From Xanthobacteraceae bacterium (lineage in GTDB: Bacteria > Pseudomonadota > Alphaproteobacteria > Rhizobiales > Xanthobacteraceae), in the NCBI GenBank assembly GCA_030039655.1, contig JASHVC010000463.1:1-13660 (forward strand): a DNA stretch of 13,660 nt, given 5' to 3'. The notes beneath the pieces are model-generated. The model had not been told where the DNA came from. It ran no database searches and saw nothing but the letters and a program-made list of their open reading frames with translations. Of this stretch, positions 6,361 through 12,818 are shown one piece after another. The number at the start of each line of letters is the position of its first letter. Position 1 is the first letter of the stretch. A program made the translations under genes and the position numbers.

Positions 6361-7305
6361 ATGAAGCTCGTCTCGATCCCAGCGAATCCCGTTCCGGACA
6401 ATTTCGTCACGGATTATCTGAAGACGCCGGACGGCGTTGCGATCCGTTATGCGCGCTGGCAACCGCCGGCCGGCCGCCGCGGTACCGTGTGCATCTTTCA
6501 AGGCCGTGGCGAATGGATCGAAAAGTATTTCGAGACGGTGCGCGATTTGCGCGCGCGGGGATTTGCGGTGGCGACGCTCGACTGGCGCGGCCAAGGCCTT
6601 TCCGACCGGATGTTGAGCGACCGCCACAAAGGATATGTGCGCAGTTTCTCCAACTACGACACCGATCTCGAAACCTTCATGCGCGAGATCGTGCTGCCGG
6701 ATTGCCCACCGCCCCTGTTCGCCCTCGGCCATTCGACCGGTGCGACCATTCTGATTCGCGCCGCGTACCGCGGCCATCGCTGGTTCGATCGCATGGTGTT
6801 GATCGCGCCATTGATCGGGCTCGCGAGCGCCGGCGCGACACCGACGGCAAGTACGATCGTGCGCGTGCTGCGCCTGGCCGGCTTTGGCTCCATGTATGTC
6901 CCTGGTGCTGCCGCGGCCGCCACGGAGACGCGCCCCTTTGCCACCAACATCGTGACCTCCGATCCCGTGCGCTATGCACGCAACGCCGCGGTTCTGGAGG
7001 CGGAGCCAATGCTCGCCGTCGGCCGTCCGACGGTCGCCTGGGTCGATGCGGCGTTTCGCGCCATGCGCACGATGAGCGAACGCAGCTATCCGGCGCGCAT
7101 CCGCCAGCCGATCCTCATCGTGTCCGCGGGCCTCGATGTGGTCGTGTCGAACGCGGCGATCGAAGAGTTCGCCACCTATCTGCGCACCGGCTCGCATCTC
7201 GAAGTGGTCGGTTCCAAACACGAACTGCTGATGGAGCAGGATCGCTATCGCTCGCAGTTCTGGGCGGCTTTTGACGCATTCGTGCCGGGCAGCGGATCGT
7301 ATTGA
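6361..7305 (+). CDS. pldB: alpha/beta hydrolase, lysophospholipase (PldB / serine aminopeptidase S33-like)
   Basis: A 314-residue alpha/beta hydrolase of the Hydrolase_4 (serine aminopeptidase S33) group, usually annotated as lysophospholipase L2 or monoacylglycerol-lipase-like. The N-terminal LKTPDGVAIRYARWQPP is followed by the oxyanion-loop strand CIFQGRGEWIEKYFETVRDL, where the usual HGxxEH is replaced by QGRGEW. The nucleophile elbow is GHSTG with Ser125; the probable acid is Asp259 in VSAGLDVVV and the base His287 in GSKHELLME. The motif DWRGQGLSDR (74-83) is typical of the group. No signal peptide or membrane segment is visible, so it is likely cytoplasmic or peripheral. The ATG at 6361 has no clear ribosome binding site but agrees with homologous starts and the promoter at 6303-6330. 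It is convergent with hisN, with only 19 bp between stops. The substrate cannot be read from the sequence. Confidence 0.88.
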   Translation: MKLVSIPANPVPDNFVTDYLKTPDGVAIRYARWQPPAGRRGTVCIFQGRGEWIEKYFETVRDLRARGFAVATLDWRGQGLSDRMLSDRHKGYVRSFSNYDTDLETFMREIVLPDCPPPLFALGHSTGATILIRAAYRGHRWFDRMVLIAPLIGLASAGATPTASTIVRVLRLAGFGSMYVPGAAAAATETRPFATNIVTSDPVRYARNAAVLEAEPMLAVGRPTVAWVDAAFRAMRTMSERSYPARIRQPILIVSAGLDVVVSNAAIEEFATYLRTGSHLEVVGSKHELLMEQDRYRSQFWAAFDAFVPGSGSY

Positions 7306-7324
7306 TCGCTCGCAATGACGACAA

Positions 7325-8107
7325 TCACTTGTTCAACAACTTCATCGCCTGCGCGTGCACGCGGCGGTCGCCGGCGGCGACGATGCGTCCGCCGTTAAGC
7401 GCGGGCTCGTTTTCCCAGGTAGTCATGATGCCGCCCGCACCTTCGATGATGGGAATGAGCGCAAGTACGTCGTGGGGTTTTAGTTCGGTCTCGATAATGA
7501 GGTCGACGTGCCCGGCTGCGAGCACGCAATAGGCATAACAATCGCCGCCGTAGCGCGATAGCTGCACCGCCTGTTCGACTTGTTCGAAGCATTTCCGGTC
7601 GGATTCGTTCATCAGCAGCGGGCTGGTCGTAAGCATGATCGCGTCGCGGAGCGTCGCGCACGCGCGCGTCTGCAACACGCGTTCGCCGGCCGGGCCGCGA
7701 TAGCGCGAGCCGCTGCCGTCGCCGGAAAACTGTTCGCGGATGAATGGCTGATGCATCATGCCGTAGATCGGCCCGCCGTGGCGGGTGAGCGCGATCAGCG
7801 TGCCCCAGGCCGGCATGCCGCAGATGAAGGATTTGGTGCCGTCGATCGGGTCGAGGATCCACACATACTCGGCGTCCGGCTGGTCGGCAGGAAATTCCTC
7901 GCCGACGATGCCGTGGGCCGGGAATGTCTTCTTGATCAGCGCGCGCATAGCCGCTTCGGCGGCGCGGTCGGCGGCGGTGACCGGATCGAACCCGCCAGAG
8001 GCACTTTTATTCTCCACGCTTAGCGCGCTGCGAAAGAAGGGGCGGATGGTCTCCCCGGAAACCAGGGCCAATTCATCGACAAATGCTGCGAAGTCGATCG
8101 CCGTCAT
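7325..8107 (-). CDS. hisN: histidinol-phosphatase, inositol-monophosphatase-like (HisN)
   Basis: Mg-dependent phosphatase of the inositol monophosphatase fold, of the type that removes phosphate from L-histidinol phosphate, the penultimate step of histidine synthesis. It has 260 residues from ATG 8107 with GGAGCGAG ahead. The frame continues open to 8308, but those 67 codons carry no family sequence. Metal-site motifs are all present: GEE (Glu70), WILDPIDGTKSF with Asp86 and Asp89, and Asp213 in KPHDVLAL. GMPAWGTLIAL (97-107), MMHQPF (117-122) and YGGDCYAYCVLAAGHVDLII (186-205) are the features that separate HisN-type enzymes from true inositol monophosphatase (SuhB). The closeness of a suhB-like small RNA upstream (8441-8536) fits the known location of that RNA near IMPase-family genes. 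A general phosphatase for inositol phosphate or fructose-1,6-bisphosphate is the alternative. Confidence 0.9.
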   Translation of the reverse strand: MTAIDFAAFVDELALVSGETIRPFFRSALSVENKSASGGFDPVTAADRAAEAAMRALIKKTFPAHGIVGEEFPADQPDAEYVWILDPIDGTKSFICGMPAWGTLIALTRHGGPIYGMMHQPFIREQFSGDGSGSRYRGPAGERVLQTRACATLRDAIMLTTSPLLMNESDRKCFEQVEQAVQLSRYGGDCYAYCVLAAGHVDLIIETELKPHDVLALIPIIEGAGGIMTTWENEPALNGGRIVAAGDRRVHAQAMKLLNK

Positions 8108-8406
8108 TAAAACTCGCTCCGGCTTTCGATTAGCGGATAGTCGTAAACAAGGGCAATCACCCCGTTGCGGCTTCGTAGACGCTGCTTTGAGAGCCGGCAG
8201 ACCAAACCGGCCTAAACAGGACGGGCAGCCCTGTGGATAACGGAGACGGAAGCCATTTTTTTGTGCAAAGCCGTTGATCTGCCATAACCCGCTGAAGTCG
8301 CTGCCCAAATCTTACTGAGTCAGTAGCCCGACACAGTTCGAAGGGCTGCTCTGCACAAATTGCGGGTTAAATTCAGCAAATTTCGGAAGAATTAGGTCAG
8401 CAACAC
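8108..8406. other. leader and upstream region between hisN and the small RNA
   Basis: About 300 bp with no gene. For hisN (minus strand) TTGCCC-N17-CTAATC about 30 nt before the ATG is a weak promoter candidate. A perfect DnaA-box 9-mer, TTATCCACA, lies on the minus strand at 8232-8240. The part nearest the small RNA (8355-8400) is AT-rich compared with the rest of the window and has repeated AAATT/AATTT words, consistent with an upstream promoter element or regulator site. Confidence 0.4.
8232..8240 (-). promoter_or_regulatory. isolated consensus DnaA box
   Basis: The minus strand reads TTATCCACA, a perfect match to the consensus DnaA box, 125 bp upstream of hisN. It is single here; a one-mismatch copy (TTGTCCACA) lies at 9549-9557 in front of cpdR. 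A lone 9-mer can arise by chance. Confidence 0.3.
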
Positions 8407-8434
8407 TTGCTTTTTGTGCGTCGCGATGTATATT
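8407..8434 (+). promoter_or_regulatory. promoter of the small RNA
   Basis: TTGCTT (8407-8412), a 16-nt spacer, then TATATT (8429-8434). The predicted start is at about 8441, right at the foot of the first hairpin of the small RNA. The region just upstream is AT-rich. Confidence 0.6.
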
Positions 8435-8440
8435 GCTGCA

Positions 8441-8536
8441 GTGCGGTAGCGGGAGGCTCTCTCGCGCTACCGTCGCCCTCCTTGGGCGTTTCCTCCCTAG
8501 ACTTGGGCCGCTCCAGCAATGTGAGCGGCCCTTTTT
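8441..8536 (+). ncRNA. mmgR: small RNA of the suhB / MmgR (alpha-r8) type
   Basis: A compact transcript of about 96 nt with three stem-loops. Stem 1 is CGGTAGCG/CGCTACCG (8444-8451 with 8465-8472), extended by GAG/CTC. Stem 2 is CGCCC-TCCTT-GGGCG (8474-8488). A single-stranded stretch TTTCCTCCCTAGACTT (8489-8504) follows, containing CCUCCC, a natural anti-Shine-Dalgarno. The last is a strong terminator (8505-8536). The order promoter, stem, CU-rich loop or linker, terminator, and a position just upstream of an inositol-monophosphatase-family gene, match the suhB RNA family, known as MmgR/alpha-r8 in Sinorhizobium, a trans-acting regulator tied to nitrogen status and polyhydroxybutyrate control. 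The family assignment is from remembered features, not a covariance search. The RNA is transcribed away from hisN. Confidence 0.7.
8505..8536 (+). terminator. Rho-independent terminator of the small RNA
   Basis: GGGCCGCTC (8505-8513), a 9-nt loop, GAGCGGCCC (8523-8531), then TTTTT (8532-8536). A perfect 9-bp GC-rich stem with a T-run, one of the clearest terminators in the window. On the minus strand there is no T-run, so it does not serve the amidohydrolase gene. Confidence 0.9.
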
Positions 8537-8596
8537 CCTTGCCTACCTCTTGGCCCTTAACGTCTGGTTTACCGAGTGCGGTCCGCCCGGGGAAAT

Positions 8597-9484
8597 TTAT
8601 TCCGCGGCCGCCCGATAGGGACGCAACTCCTCCAGCGGGATTTCGGCCAGCCGGTCGGCGAGCGCCGCTAATTCGGCGGCGAGGCGATCGAAGGACGGGG
8701 ACCGCTCGTAGCGGCGCTCATCCATATAGAGCGCGCGGTTGATCTCGAGCTGAACGGCGTGCAGGCCGGTGGTCGGGTTGCCGTAGTGCTCGGTGATGAA
8801 GCCGCCCGCGTAGGGCTTGTTGCGGCTGACCGCATAGCCGAACTCGCGTAGCGCCTGCTCGACTGTCTCGGCAACGACACCGACGCAGCTTGTGCCGTAG
8901 CGGTCACCGATCACCACATCGGCGCGCGGACGTTCATCCCGGCCGCCCGTGGTCGACGGCATGGAGTGGCAATCGACCAGAATGGCGGCGCCGAAATCGC
9001 GGTGCAGCTTAGTGAACAGCCGCCGCAGGGTGCGGTGATAGGGCTTATAGAGCCGGTCGATTCGGCGCAGCGCCTCGGTGACTGAAATGCGCTGGTCGTA
9101 GATTTCCTGCGCGTCACCGACCACACGCGCCACCGTACCAAGCCCGCCCGCCACCCGCATGGAGCGGGTATTGGCGAACGAAGGCAGCCGGCCATCGAAC
9201 ATGCGCGGGTCGAGTTCATAGGGCTCGCGGTTGACATCCACGTAGCAGCGCGGGAAGTGCGCCCGCATGATCGGGTGACCGCGCTCCACCAGCCCGGCGA
9301 TCAGGTCGTCGACGAAGGAATCCTCGGAGCGGCGCAGCGTCGCCAGGTCGAGCCGCGAGGTCAGCAGGAAAGCGCGCGGGTAGATTCGCCCGCTGTGCGG
9401 CGAATTGAAAAGCACCGGACCGCGGCAATGCGCCGGTTCGATAGCCTCAAAGGGGGGATCGAATTCGTCCTGGCTTTCCGACAT
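8597..9484 (-). CDS. N-formylglutamate amidohydrolase family protein
   Basis: Zn-dependent amidohydrolase family (PF05013, HutG-like) that in its classical form splits N-formyl-L-glutamate into formate and glutamate at the end of one histidine-degradation route. It has 295 residues from ATG 9484 (MSESQDEFDP). Conserved motifs in order: FNSPHSGRIYP (His30), RRSEDSFVDDL (Glu54/Asp55), HFPRCYVDVNREPYELDPRMF (76-96), ILVDCHSMPS (His173), ITEHYGNP (230-237) and QLEINRALYMDE (245-256). No hut genes lie beside it, so a role outside histidine use is equally possible. No good ribosome binding site precedes ATG 9484; an in-frame GTG (9511-9513) has a GGAG about 12 nt ahead, and an imperfect palindrome spans that area. 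The gene is divergent from cpdR across 202 bp, a neighbourhood I recall from other rhizobia. Confidence 0.9.
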   Translation of the reverse strand: MSESQDEFDPPFEAIEPAHCRGPVLFNSPHSGRIYPRAFLLTSRLDLATLRRSEDSFVDDLIAGLVERGHPIMRAHFPRCYVDVNREPYELDPRMFDGRLPSFANTRSMRVAGGLGTVARVVGDAQEIYDQRISVTEALRRIDRLYKPYHRTLRRLFTKLHRDFGAAILVDCHSMPSTTGGRDERPRADVVIGDRYGTSCVGVVAETVEQALREFGYAVSRNKPYAGGFITEHYGNPTTGLHAVQLEINRALYMDERRYERSPSFDRLAAELAALADRLAEIPLEELRPYRAAAE

Positions 9485-9505
9485 GAGGTTTGGCGGGGCT
9501 TTCCA

Positions 9506-9539
9506 GCGCACGTTAGGGGCACCGCTCCCTAGCGTGCGC
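9506..9539. repeat. 13-bp imperfect palindrome in the amidohydrolase leader
   Basis: GCGCACGTTAGGG (9506-9518), 8-nt centre, CCCTAGCGTGCGC (9527-9539); 12 of 13 positions pair. It ends 22 bp upstream of the amidohydrolase ATG (9484, minus strand). In the mRNA it would be a stable stem covering the alternative GTG start. It could also be a regulator site in the shared region with cpdR. Confidence 0.45.
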
Positions 9540-9566
9540 CGCACACCATTGTCCACAGGACTCACG

Positions 9567-9598
9567 CCTTGCCAAGTCCTCACCAAGACCTTGCCAAG
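9567..9598. repeat. two direct copies of CCTTGCCAAG, 22 bp apart, upstream of cpdR
   Basis: CCTTGCCAAG at 9567-9576 and 9589-9598, with an extra CCAAG between them (9583-9587). The 22-bp spacing equals two helical turns, which would put both copies on the same face of the DNA, and they end 15 bp before the -35 of the cpdR promoter. This looks like an activator or repressor site, but the factor is unknown. Confidence 0.4.
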
Positions 9599-9613
9599 GC
9601 CGTGTTAGCAATG

Positions 9614-9642
9614 TTGGCTTTCACCTCATCTTTACCCACTAT
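9614..9642 (+). promoter_or_regulatory. candidate promoter of cpdR
   Basis: TTGGCT (9614-9619), 17-nt spacer, CACTAT (9637-9642). The start would be at about 9649, with a leader of about 38 nt to ATG 9687. A GACTC (GANTC, the CcrM methylation site of alphaproteobacteria) is at 9559-9563. No TTAA-N7-TTAA CtrA box was seen. Confidence 0.4.
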
Positions 9643-9686
9643 CGCGCTTATGGGAGCGGGGGGCCGGCACAGCCGGAAGTGAGGTC

Positions 9687-10046
9687 ATGTCCAAAATCCT
9701 GCTTGCGGAAGACGACGGCGACATGCGCCGATTCCTAGTCAGGGCGCTGCAGAATGCTGGGTTCGATGTGGTCTCATTCGACAATGGCTTGTCGGCCTAT
9801 CAGCGGCTACGCGAGGAGCCGTTCGAGATGTTGCTGACCGATATCGTGATGCCGGAAATGGACGGCATCGAGCTTGCCCGCCGCGCCGCTGAGCTCGACC
9901 CCGATATCAAGATCATGTTCATCACCGGCTTCGCGGCGGTCGCGCTCAATTCCGATTCGAGCGCGCCCAAGCACGCCAAGGTGCTGTCCAAGCCGATCCA
10001 CCTGCGGGAACTGGTCAACGAAGTGCAGAAGCTGCTCGCCGCGTAG
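9687..10046 (+). CDS. cpdR: CpdR single-domain response regulator
   Basis: A stand-alone receiver domain of 119 residues with no output domain. In Caulobacter and Sinorhizobium CpdR, when unphosphorylated, takes ClpXP protease to the cell pole and directs timed degradation of cell-cycle proteins; it is phosphorylated by the CckA-ChpT relay. Receiver residues are all present: acidic pair Asp9/Asp10, phospho-acceptor Asp52 in LLTDIVMPEMDG, Thr80 in FITGFAAVAL and Lys102 in LSKPIHL. The start MSKILLAEDDGDMRRFLVRA and the SDSSAPKHAKVLSKPIHLRE stretch are very close to what I recall for CpdR. It ends KLLAA; two terminal alanines match the known ClpXP-type degron of Caulobacter CpdR. GAGG lies directly before the ATG (GTGAGGTC-ATG). 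The gene is divergent from the amidohydrolase and followed after 62 bp by an MFS gene on the same strand. Confidence 0.96.
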   Translation: MSKILLAEDDGDMRRFLVRALQNAGFDVVSFDNGLSAYQRLREEPFEMLLTDIVMPEMDGIELARRAAELDPDIKIMFITGFAAVALNSDSSAPKHAKVLSKPIHLRELVNEVQKLLAA

Positions 10047-10108
10047 GTGCCGCGGCGCTCAAGGCAGCCGGGACTTCGCGTAATACCAACCGTGCTGGGC
10101 CGGATGCT

Positions 10109-11551
10109 ATGGTCGGCCACAACACGGCCAACGCATTGATGTCCCCGCAGACCAAGACAAAAGTCGTCGCCATGATCGTCGGCTCGGCGATCATCATGCA
10201 GCAGATCGATTCCACCGTGATCACCACGGCGCTGCCGCAGATGGCGATTTCGCTGCATGCGGACCCGGTGCGGCTCAGTCTCGCGGTCACCGCTTATCTG
10301 TTGAGTCTCGCGATATTTGTTCCGGTCAGTGGCTGGGCGGCTGACCGGTTTGGCGGACGCACCATTTTCCGCGCCGCCATCGGATTGTTCACCCTCGGCT
10401 CGATCCTCTGCGGGCTGTCAGGCAACGTGATCGAATTGACCGCGGCTCGGGTGCTGCAAGGCTTCGGCGGCGCCATGATGGTTCCGGTCGGGCGCCTCGT
10501 GCTGTTCCGCAGCCTGGAGAAGACGGCGCTGATTGCCACCATGGCCTATTTGCAGGTGCCGGCGCAGCTTGGCCCGGTGCTCGGTCCGCCCATCGGCGGC
10601 TTCATCACCACGTATTTTTCCTGGCGCTGGATTTTTCTGGTCAACGTGCCGCTCGGCCTTCTCGGCATCGCGCTGGTCACAATGTTCTTCGACAATTCGA
10701 AGGAGCAGGAGGTCAAACGGCCGCTCGATTGGCTCGGCTTCGTGCTCACCGGCGCATCGCTGTTCTGCATCATGTACGGGGTCGAGGCCATCGGCCGCGG
10801 TCACGGTGGTGCTGTGGAAGCGGTCGCGCTGCTTGTGATCGGCTTTGGCATCGGCGCGATGGCGCTGCGCCATTTGCGGCGCACCACCCATCCGCTGCTC
10901 GACCTTTCAGTTTTTCGCATTCCGACCTTTCAGGCGAGCATTTTCGGCGGTTCGCTGTTCCGCGCAGGCGGCGGCACGCTGGTGTTTCTGCTGCCGCTGC
11001 TCCTCCAAATCGTGTTCGGCCTGTCGGCTTTCGCCTCCGGCACAATTACCTTCGCCACCGCGGCCGGCTCGCTGTCGATGAAGATTACGGCGCGGCCGAT
11101 CATCCGGCGTTTCGGCTTCCGCAACGTGATCATCGTCAATGGGCTCATCAGCGCCGCCACCATCGCCATGTGCGCGTTCTTCACCGCGTCCATGTCCACG
11201 GTGCTGATCTTCGTGCTGCTGCTGATCGCCGGCTTCTTCCAGTCGCTGCAGTTCACCGCCACGCAGGCCATGACCTACGCGGACGTTGAGCAGCCGCAAA
11301 TGAGCACTGCGACCAGTATCGCCAGCATGACGCAACAGCTCAGCCGCGGCTTCGGCATTTCGACCGTGGCGGTATTGCTGCATCTATCACTTGCCGAGCG
11401 CGGCGCGTCGGCGCTGGGCACGGCCGATTTCAAGGTGGCATTCGCCGGCGCCACCGCATTCGCCCTGGCCAGCATATTCTACGGCTGGGTCTTGCCTCAT
11501 GACGCCGCAGCTGAAGTCTCAGGCCACCGGCCGAAGTCGGCGGAGGTTTGA
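10109..11551 (+). CDS. MFS transporter, DHA2 family (EmrB/QacA-type drug exporter)
   Basis: Inner-membrane major facilitator of the DHA2 (14-helix, proton-drug antiporter) family, 480 residues from ATG 10109; a second in-frame ATG at 10139 (MSPQTKTK) is also possible and no clear ribosome binding site favours either. Signature motifs are present: QQIDSTVITTALPQM at 31-45 (motif D1 with its Asp), GWAADRFGGR at 75-84 (motif A), TAARVLQGFGGAMMVPVGR at 111-129 (motif B with Arg114) and LGPVLGPPIGGFITT at 154-168 (motif C, antiporter). Hydrophobic segments continue throughout, followed by a charged, non-hydrophobic tail (PHDAAAEVSGHRPKSAEV). No membrane-fusion (EmrA) partner or TetR-type regulator is adjacent, so the substrate is unknown. 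It follows cpdR by 62 bp but is probably unrelated in function. Confidence 0.9.
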   Translation: MVGHNTANALMSPQTKTKVVAMIVGSAIIMQQIDSTVITTALPQMAISLHADPVRLSLAVTAYLLSLAIFVPVSGWAADRFGGRTIFRAAIGLFTLGSILCGLSGNVIELTAARVLQGFGGAMMVPVGRLVLFRSLEKTALIATMAYLQVPAQLGPVLGPPIGGFITTYFSWRWIFLVNVPLGLLGIALVTMFFDNSKEQEVKRPLDWLGFVLTGASLFCIMYGVEAIGRGHGGAVEAVALLVIGFGIGAMALRHLRRTTHPLLDLSVFRIPTFQASIFGGSLFRAGGGTLVFLLPLLLQIVFGLSAFASGTITFATAAGSLSMKITARPIIRRFGFRNVIIVNGLISAATIAMCAFFTASMSTVLIFVLLLIAGFFQSLQFTATQAMTYADVEQPQMSTATSIASMTQQLSRGFGISTVAVLLHLSLAERGASALGTADFKVAFAGATAFALASIFYGWVLPHDAAAEVSGHRPKSAEV

Positions 11552-11563
11552 AGGCAAGTTCCT

Positions 11564-11663
11564 GTCATCGCCCGCGCAGGCGGGCGATCCAGTAACCAAA
11601 ATCGTTCCGGGTCGTGCGATGACGCTTGTGACTACTGGATGCTCCGCTTTCGGGCGCATGACA
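11564..11663. repeat. long intergenic palindromic repeat (GTCATCGCCCGCG...CATGAC type)
   Basis: GTCATCGCCCGCGCAGGCGG begins the element at 11564, forming a local hairpin (TCGCCCGC/GCGGGCGA). Then come ATCCAGTA and, after a centre, the matching TACTGGAT; GCTCCGCTTTCGGGCGCATG closes it near 11663. It is a different family from the repeat at 5448-5570. It fills the gap between the convergent MFS gene (ends 11551) and the cyclodeaminase gene (ends 11673), and may serve as a shared terminator. Confidence 0.75.
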
Positions 11664-11672
11664 ATCCCGAAT

Positions 11673-12701
11673 TCAAGGCATCGGCTTGCCGACACCGCGT
11701 TCGAGGGCGCGGCGGACGATGAGATCGGCAAACGCGATGTCTTCCAGCGCGATGCCGAGCGACTTGAACAGAGTAATGTCGGCGGGCCCGCGGCGGCCGG
11801 GCACTTTTTCGGTGAGGATGTCGCCGAGCTCCACGACATCCTCCCACTTCAGGCGACCGGCGGCGACGAGGTCGCGGTATTCGCCGGCTTCAACTTGTGC
11901 CTGCTCCAGGTGATCGGTCGCGCGCACAGTCGCGCGCAGCACGGTCTCGGCGTCGACTTCGCGGCGCGCCGCCGCGTTGGCGCCGGCGACGTTGACATGC
12001 ACGCCGGATTTGAGCCAGTTGGCGCGCAGCACCGGCTCCGCCGATTTGGTGATGGTGATAACGACGTCGGCGTCGCCCACGGCGGCCTCGCCGGATGACA
12101 CGGGCTTAGCGGCGACGCGGAGTTTCTTCTCAATCTCGCGAGCAAAAGTCTCGCGATGCTCCGGCGTGCGGGTGAACACGCGCACGGTCTCGATCTTGCG
12201 CACCGCGCATACCGCCGCGACCTGGGTGAAGGCTTGCCGGCCGGCGCCGATGACGCCCAACGTCCGCGCTTCTGGATTGGCGAGAATCTTGGTGGCAAGG
12301 CCGCTCGCTGCGCCGGTACGCATACGGCCGAGATGATCGGCTTCGATCATGGCCTTGAGTGCGCAATCACGGGACGAATAAAGCAGCACGTGGAAGCGCC
12401 CGCCCGGCGCGCCGTAATAGGCCTTCAGGCCGAACAATTCGGCTGTACCCCACGCCGCACCCATGAGGTTCAGCGCCCCGTTGCCGATGGCGGCGCGCTG
12501 CCGCGGCAGGTTGACCGTTCCCCGGTCGGGCCAGGTCTCGAACAAAAGCTCGAGCGTCGCGATCGCGTCCTTGACGGTGACGAGTCGGCGTACGTCGGCC
12601 TCAGTCAGATAAAGCGGCGTTTTCAGCGCCGCCTTCTTTTTGCTTTTGGTCTTGCCCGCCGGCTTCGCTTTGGCTTTGCGTTTACGTGAAGTTTTGGCCA
12701 T
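11673..12701 (-). CDS. ornithine cyclodeaminase / mu-crystallin family protein with Lys-rich N-terminus
   Basis: NAD(P)-dependent family covering ornithine cyclodeaminase, ketimine reductases and alanine dehydrogenase (Archaeoglobus type). It has 342 residues from ATG 12701. Residues 1-28 are an unusual tail, MAKTSRKRKAKAKPAGKTKS then KKKAALKT, absent from the normal family start; the family part begins LYLTEADVRRLV at 30. Landmarks: Lys93 in GLKAYYGAPGG, Arg127/129 in GRMRTGAASGLATK, the Rossmann loop GVIGAGRQA (149-157), GDADVVITIT (209-218), NVAGAN (237-242) and EVD (248-250), and TLFKSLGIALEDIAFADLI near the C-terminus. Which amino acid or imine is the substrate cannot be told. No ribosome binding site is clear before the ATG; an in-frame GTG sits 12 nt upstream. 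It lies downstream of a hydrolase gene on the same strand, 117 bp away. Confidence 0.88.
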   Translation of the reverse strand: MAKTSRKRKAKAKPAGKTKSKKKAALKTPLYLTEADVRRLVTVKDAIATLELLFETWPDRGTVNLPRQRAAIGNGALNLMGAAWGTAELFGLKAYYGAPGGRFHVLLYSSRDCALKAMIEADHLGRMRTGAASGLATKILANPEARTLGVIGAGRQAFTQVAAVCAVRKIETVRVFTRTPEHRETFAREIEKKLRVAAKPVSSGEAAVGDADVVITITKSAEPVLRANWLKSGVHVNVAGANAAARREVDAETVLRATVRATDHLEQAQVEAGEYRDLVAAGRLKWEDVVELGDILTEKVPGRRGPADITLFKSLGIALEDIAFADLIVRRALERGVGKPMP

Positions 12702-12718
12702 GGCGAAAATCACAAGTT

Positions 12719-12806
12719 GTAGCCCGCATGGAGCGGAGCGAAATGCGGGGAGGAAGGAAAGGCTGGTATGTCGGTCCCGGATTTCGCTTCGCTCCATCCG
12801 GGCTAC
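12719..12806. repeat. long intergenic palindromic repeat (GTAGCCCGCATGGAGCG...GGGCTAC type)
   Basis: Left arm GTAGCCCGCATGGAGCGGAG continues through CGAAATGCGGGG; right arm CCCGGATTTCGCTTCGCTCC continues through ATCCGGGCTAC. The arms (about 31 nt each) match with few changes around a centre of about 26 nt. It is a third family, different from the two other repeats in the window, known as a common palindrome of Bradyrhizobium-like genomes. It lies between the hydrolase and cyclodeaminase genes, on the 5' side of the latter, and could modulate read-through. Confidence 0.8.
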
Positions 12807-12818
12807 GATCTATGATCA

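Noticed and set aside
6358..7221. 287-codon minus-strand frame opposite the PldB-like gene
   Set aside because: The plus strand carries the GHSTG nucleophile and the full catalytic triad; the minus frame is His/Arg/Gly-rich shadow.
8108..8308. 67-codon N-terminal extension of hisN
   Set aside because: No similarity to the family, contains the DnaA-box region, and ATG 8107 has a ribosome binding site.
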